From: an uncultured Lachnospiraceae bacterium
GTDB taxonomy: Bacteria; Bacillota_A; Clostridia; Lachnospirales; Lachnospiraceae
Assembly (NCBI GenBank): GCA_949957035.1
Contig: CATLIP010000114.1
Span: 1 to 7,617, forward strand
Length of the DNA stretch: 7,617 nucleotides
Reading direction: 5' to 3'
The notes beneath the pieces are model-generated. The model worked only from the letters and a program-made list of their open reading frames with translations. It ran no database searches and was not told the DNA's origin. The position numbers and the translations under genes were made by a program. Numbering within the stretch: the stretch's first letter is position 1; the number at the start of each line of letters is the position of its first letter. This document shows, one piece after another, positions 6,562-7,617 of this stretch.

Positions 6562-6670
6562 GTGTGCCGCACAACGAGGTTTATAAGTTCCTGAGACAGA
6601 GACGGACAGGATATGAGCAGAGATTTAGAGTATATCCCAGTTGATTCACAGGACACCGCAGTTGGCGAGT
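6562..6670 (+). ncRNA. Ribosomal protein L21 leader-like cis-regulatory RNA
   Basis: The leader of rplU begins with a conserved-looking block (GTGCCGCAC, then AACGAGGTTTATAAGTTCC) that I recognise as resembling the L21 leader family of Firmicutes, a structured RNA ahead of the L21-Prp-L27 operon thought to mediate autogenous control by a ribosomal protein. Helices I can see are TCCTG (6589-6593) with CAGGA (6607-6611), and GGATATG (6609-6615) with TATATCC (6631-6637), which share bases and cannot both form. GTGCC (6564-6568) can pair with GGACAC around 6651-6656 if one A is bulged, closing the domain. Exact borders are uncertain because the call is by memory of the motif and by position, not by a covariance model. 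Confidence 0.7.
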
Positions 6671-6672
6671 AA
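6613..6672 (+). CDS. Possible 19-residue upstream ORF in the rplU leader
   Basis: An ATG at 6613 opens a 19-codon frame ([10 protein letters not shown]... ending in AVGE) that stops at TAA 6670-6672. It is followed in the same frame by TGA, TAA and TAG, ending directly at the rplU Shine-Dalgarno sequence. The upstream ribosome binding site is poor (GACGG at 6601-6605, or AGG only 2 nt before the ATG). It lies within sequence that is also part of the structured leader, so it may not be translated. I see no similarity to a known leader peptide. Confidence 0.25.
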   Translation: MSRDLEYIPVDSQDTAVGE

Positions 6673-6691
6673 TGATAATAGGAGGTGCCAT

Positions 6692-7000
6692 ATGTACGCA
6701 ATTATAGCAACAGGTGGTAAGCAGTACAAAGTAGCCGAAGGCGATATCATTAAAGTGGAGAAGCTTGGTGTAGAAGCCGGAGAAACTTATACCTTTGACC
6801 AGGTGCTTGCAGTCAGTGATAACGGTTTAAAGATTGGGAATCCGACTGTAGCCGGGGCAACCGTAGAGGCTTCTGTAGTAGAGAACGGTAAAGCCAGAAA
6901 AGTTGTTGTCTACAAGTATAAGAGAAAAACGGGATACCACAAAAAGAACGGTCACAGACAGCAGTATACTGCGGTAAAGATCGAGAAAATTCATGCTTAA
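6692..7000 (+). CDS. rplU: 50S ribosomal protein L21
   Basis: The 102-residue protein has the normal length of bacterial L21, a large-subunit protein that binds 23S rRNA. Diagnostic stretches are [14 protein letters not shown] at the N-terminus, GDIIKVEKL, and the basic C-terminal block [18 protein letters not shown] (about 77-94), which contacts rRNA and holds the L21 signature. The ATG at 6692 is fixed by a full AGGAGGT at 6680-6686 and by the family N-terminus; longer readings starting further upstream run through the leader RNA and are not credible. Expression should be controlled by the strong promoter and the L21-type leader just upstream. The next gene, prp, begins 15 nt after the stop codon. 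Confidence 0.98.
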   Translation: MYAIIATGGKQYKVAEGDIIKVEKLGVEAGETYTFDQVLAVSDNGLKIGNPTVAGATVEASVVENGKARKVVVYKYKRKTGYHKKNGHRQQYTAVKIEKIHA

Positions 7001-7015
7001 TATTGGAGAACATCC

Positions 7016-7351
7016 ATGATTCATGTAACCATTTACCAGAATGAGAATAAAGAATGTGTCGGATTCCGGACAGAGGGACATGCAGGGTACAGCGAGAAGG
7101 GTTCTGATATCGTATGTGCCGCGGCCTCTGTGTTGGTGATTAACACGATGAATGCAATAGAACGATATGCGCAGGACCCATGTTCTGTGATTAGTAATGA
7201 TGAAGCAGGATTGATTGCCTATTATCTGGTGAACGGGTATCCATCTAGTGATGCCGGTTTATTGTTGAATACCATGATTCTCGGTCTGGAAAATATGGCG
7301 GATGATGTGAACTATGCAGAATATATTGATTTAACATTCGAGGAGGTGTGA
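7016..7351 (+). CDS. prp: Ribosomal-processing cysteine protease Prp (YsxB family)
   Basis: Prp removes the N-terminal extension of L27 in Firmicutes and related bacteria, a step essential in Staphylococcus aureus because the uncut extension would reach into the peptidyl transferase centre. The 111-residue protein has the family motif [16 protein letters not shown], with the catalytic dyad His22 and Cys34 at the same residue numbers as in the S. aureus enzyme. No signal peptide is present; it acts in the cytoplasm. GGAG (7005-7008) lies 7 nt before the ATG. It sits between rplU and rpmA, the usual place, and its last codons contain the ribosome binding site for rpmA, with only 5 nt between its stop codon and the rpmA start. 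The matching cleavage site in the next gene supports the assignment. Confidence 0.96.
   Translation: MIHVTIYQNENKECVGFRTEGHAGYSEKGSDIVCAAASVLVINTMNAIERYAQDPCSVISNDEAGLIAYYLVNGYPSSDAGLLLNTMILGLENMADDVNYAEYIDLTFEEV
7341..7347 (+). promoter_or_regulatory. rpmA ribosome binding site inside the end of prp
   Basis: AGGAGGT is a full match to the anti-Shine-Dalgarno core and also encodes part of the final Glu-Glu-Val of Prp. It serves the ATG at 7357. A second ATG directly follows at 7360, but 7357 has better spacing and leaves exactly nine residues before the conserved mature Ala, as in S. aureus L27. Confidence 0.8.
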
Positions 7352-7356
7352 CAACC

Positions 7357-7617
7357 ATGATGCAATTAAACCTTCAGTTTTTCGCTCACAAGAAAGGTGT
7401 TGGTTCTACAAAGAACGGAAGAGATTCCGAATCTAAGAGACTTGGCGCTAAGAGGGCGGACGGACAGTTTGTGAAAGCAGGGAACATCCTTTACAGACAG
7501 CGTGGAACAAAGATTCATCCAGGCGTTAACGTAGGACGCGGCGGTGATGATACATTATTCGCACTTGTTGACGGCGTTGTAAGATTTGAGAGAAAAGGAA
7601 GAGATAAGAAGCAGGTT
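7357..7617 (+). CDS. rpmA: 50S ribosomal protein L27 precursor (3' end cut by the window)
   Basis: Eighty-seven codons are present and the frame is open to the window edge, so about nine residues of the usual ~96 are missing. The protein starts with the Firmicutes extension MMQLNLQFF followed by [18 protein letters not shown]. Prp is expected to cut between Phe9 and Ala10 (codons at 7381-7386), giving a mature AHKKG N-terminus that equals the normal start of E. coli L27. This N-terminus reaches the peptidyl transferase centre. Later family blocks [25 protein letters not shown] and [11 protein letters not shown] are all present. It is the third gene of the operon started at 6527; obgE is the usual next gene in such operons but lies outside the window. 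Confidence 0.98.
   Translation, partial: MMQLNLQFFAHKKGVGSTKNGRDSESKRLGAKRADGQFVKAGNILYRQRGTKIHPGVNVGRGGDDTLFALVDGVVRFERKGRDKKQV

Noticed and set aside
6641..6691. Upstream TTG start that would lengthen L21 by 17 residues
   Set aside because: It reads through the leader RNA and past the strong AGGAGGT; L21 proteins start with MYAII as at 6692.
1..7617. Mobile element, CRISPR array, defence system, tRNA or rRNA
   Set aside because: No terminal inverted repeats, transposase or integrase motifs, spaced direct repeats or structural RNA genes were seen; gene content is housekeeping.

Overview
The window reads as ordinary chromosome of a Gram-positive anaerobe of the class Clostridia, most likely a Lachnospiraceae-type organism (inference). 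Reasons: strong AGGAGG-type ribosome binding sites, mixed ATG/TTG/GTG starts, intermediate GC, an L27 made as a precursor with its processing protease Prp beside it (a Firmicutes trait), and the radical-SAM pair TIGR03960/TIGR03936 as two adjacent genes. All genes are on the + strand. I see no mobile element, CRISPR array, tRNA or rRNA.

Layout. Positions 1-32 are the 3' end of an unidentified gene, followed by a terminator-like hairpin (45-79) and a good promoter (109-137). This promoter probably drives a unit of uncharacterised radical SAM protein, its DUF2344 partner (overlapping by 17 nt), a YbaK-type Cys-tRNA deacylase and a HAD phosphatase. After a 63-nt gap come aspartate kinase, a two-CBS-domain protein and an amidohydrolase; the last two overlap by 11 nt. 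The spacing would allow all seven genes to be one long operon, with no clear second promoter before aspartate kinase.

A weak terminator-like hairpin overlaps the amidohydrolase stop codon. It is followed by a near-consensus extended -10 promoter (6527-6555) and a leader of about 130 nt resembling the ribosomal protein L21 leader RNA. This starts the conserved ribosomal operon rplU - prp - rpmA, and rpmA is cut by the window end. Prp has the His22/Cys34 pair and the L27 precursor carries its cleavage site, so protease and substrate lie side by side.

How the genes fit together. The first part joins an uncharacterised radical-SAM pair to translation quality control (YbaK). The middle joins entry into aspartate-family amino-acid synthesis to a possible nucleotide-sensing CBS protein and a metal-dependent hydrolase. 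The last part is large-subunit ribosome assembly. I found no clearly new system. The best leads are the radical-SAM pair, the aspartate kinase-CBS-amidohydrolase group, and the L21 leader with a 19-codon upstream ORF ending in four consecutive in-frame stop codons.
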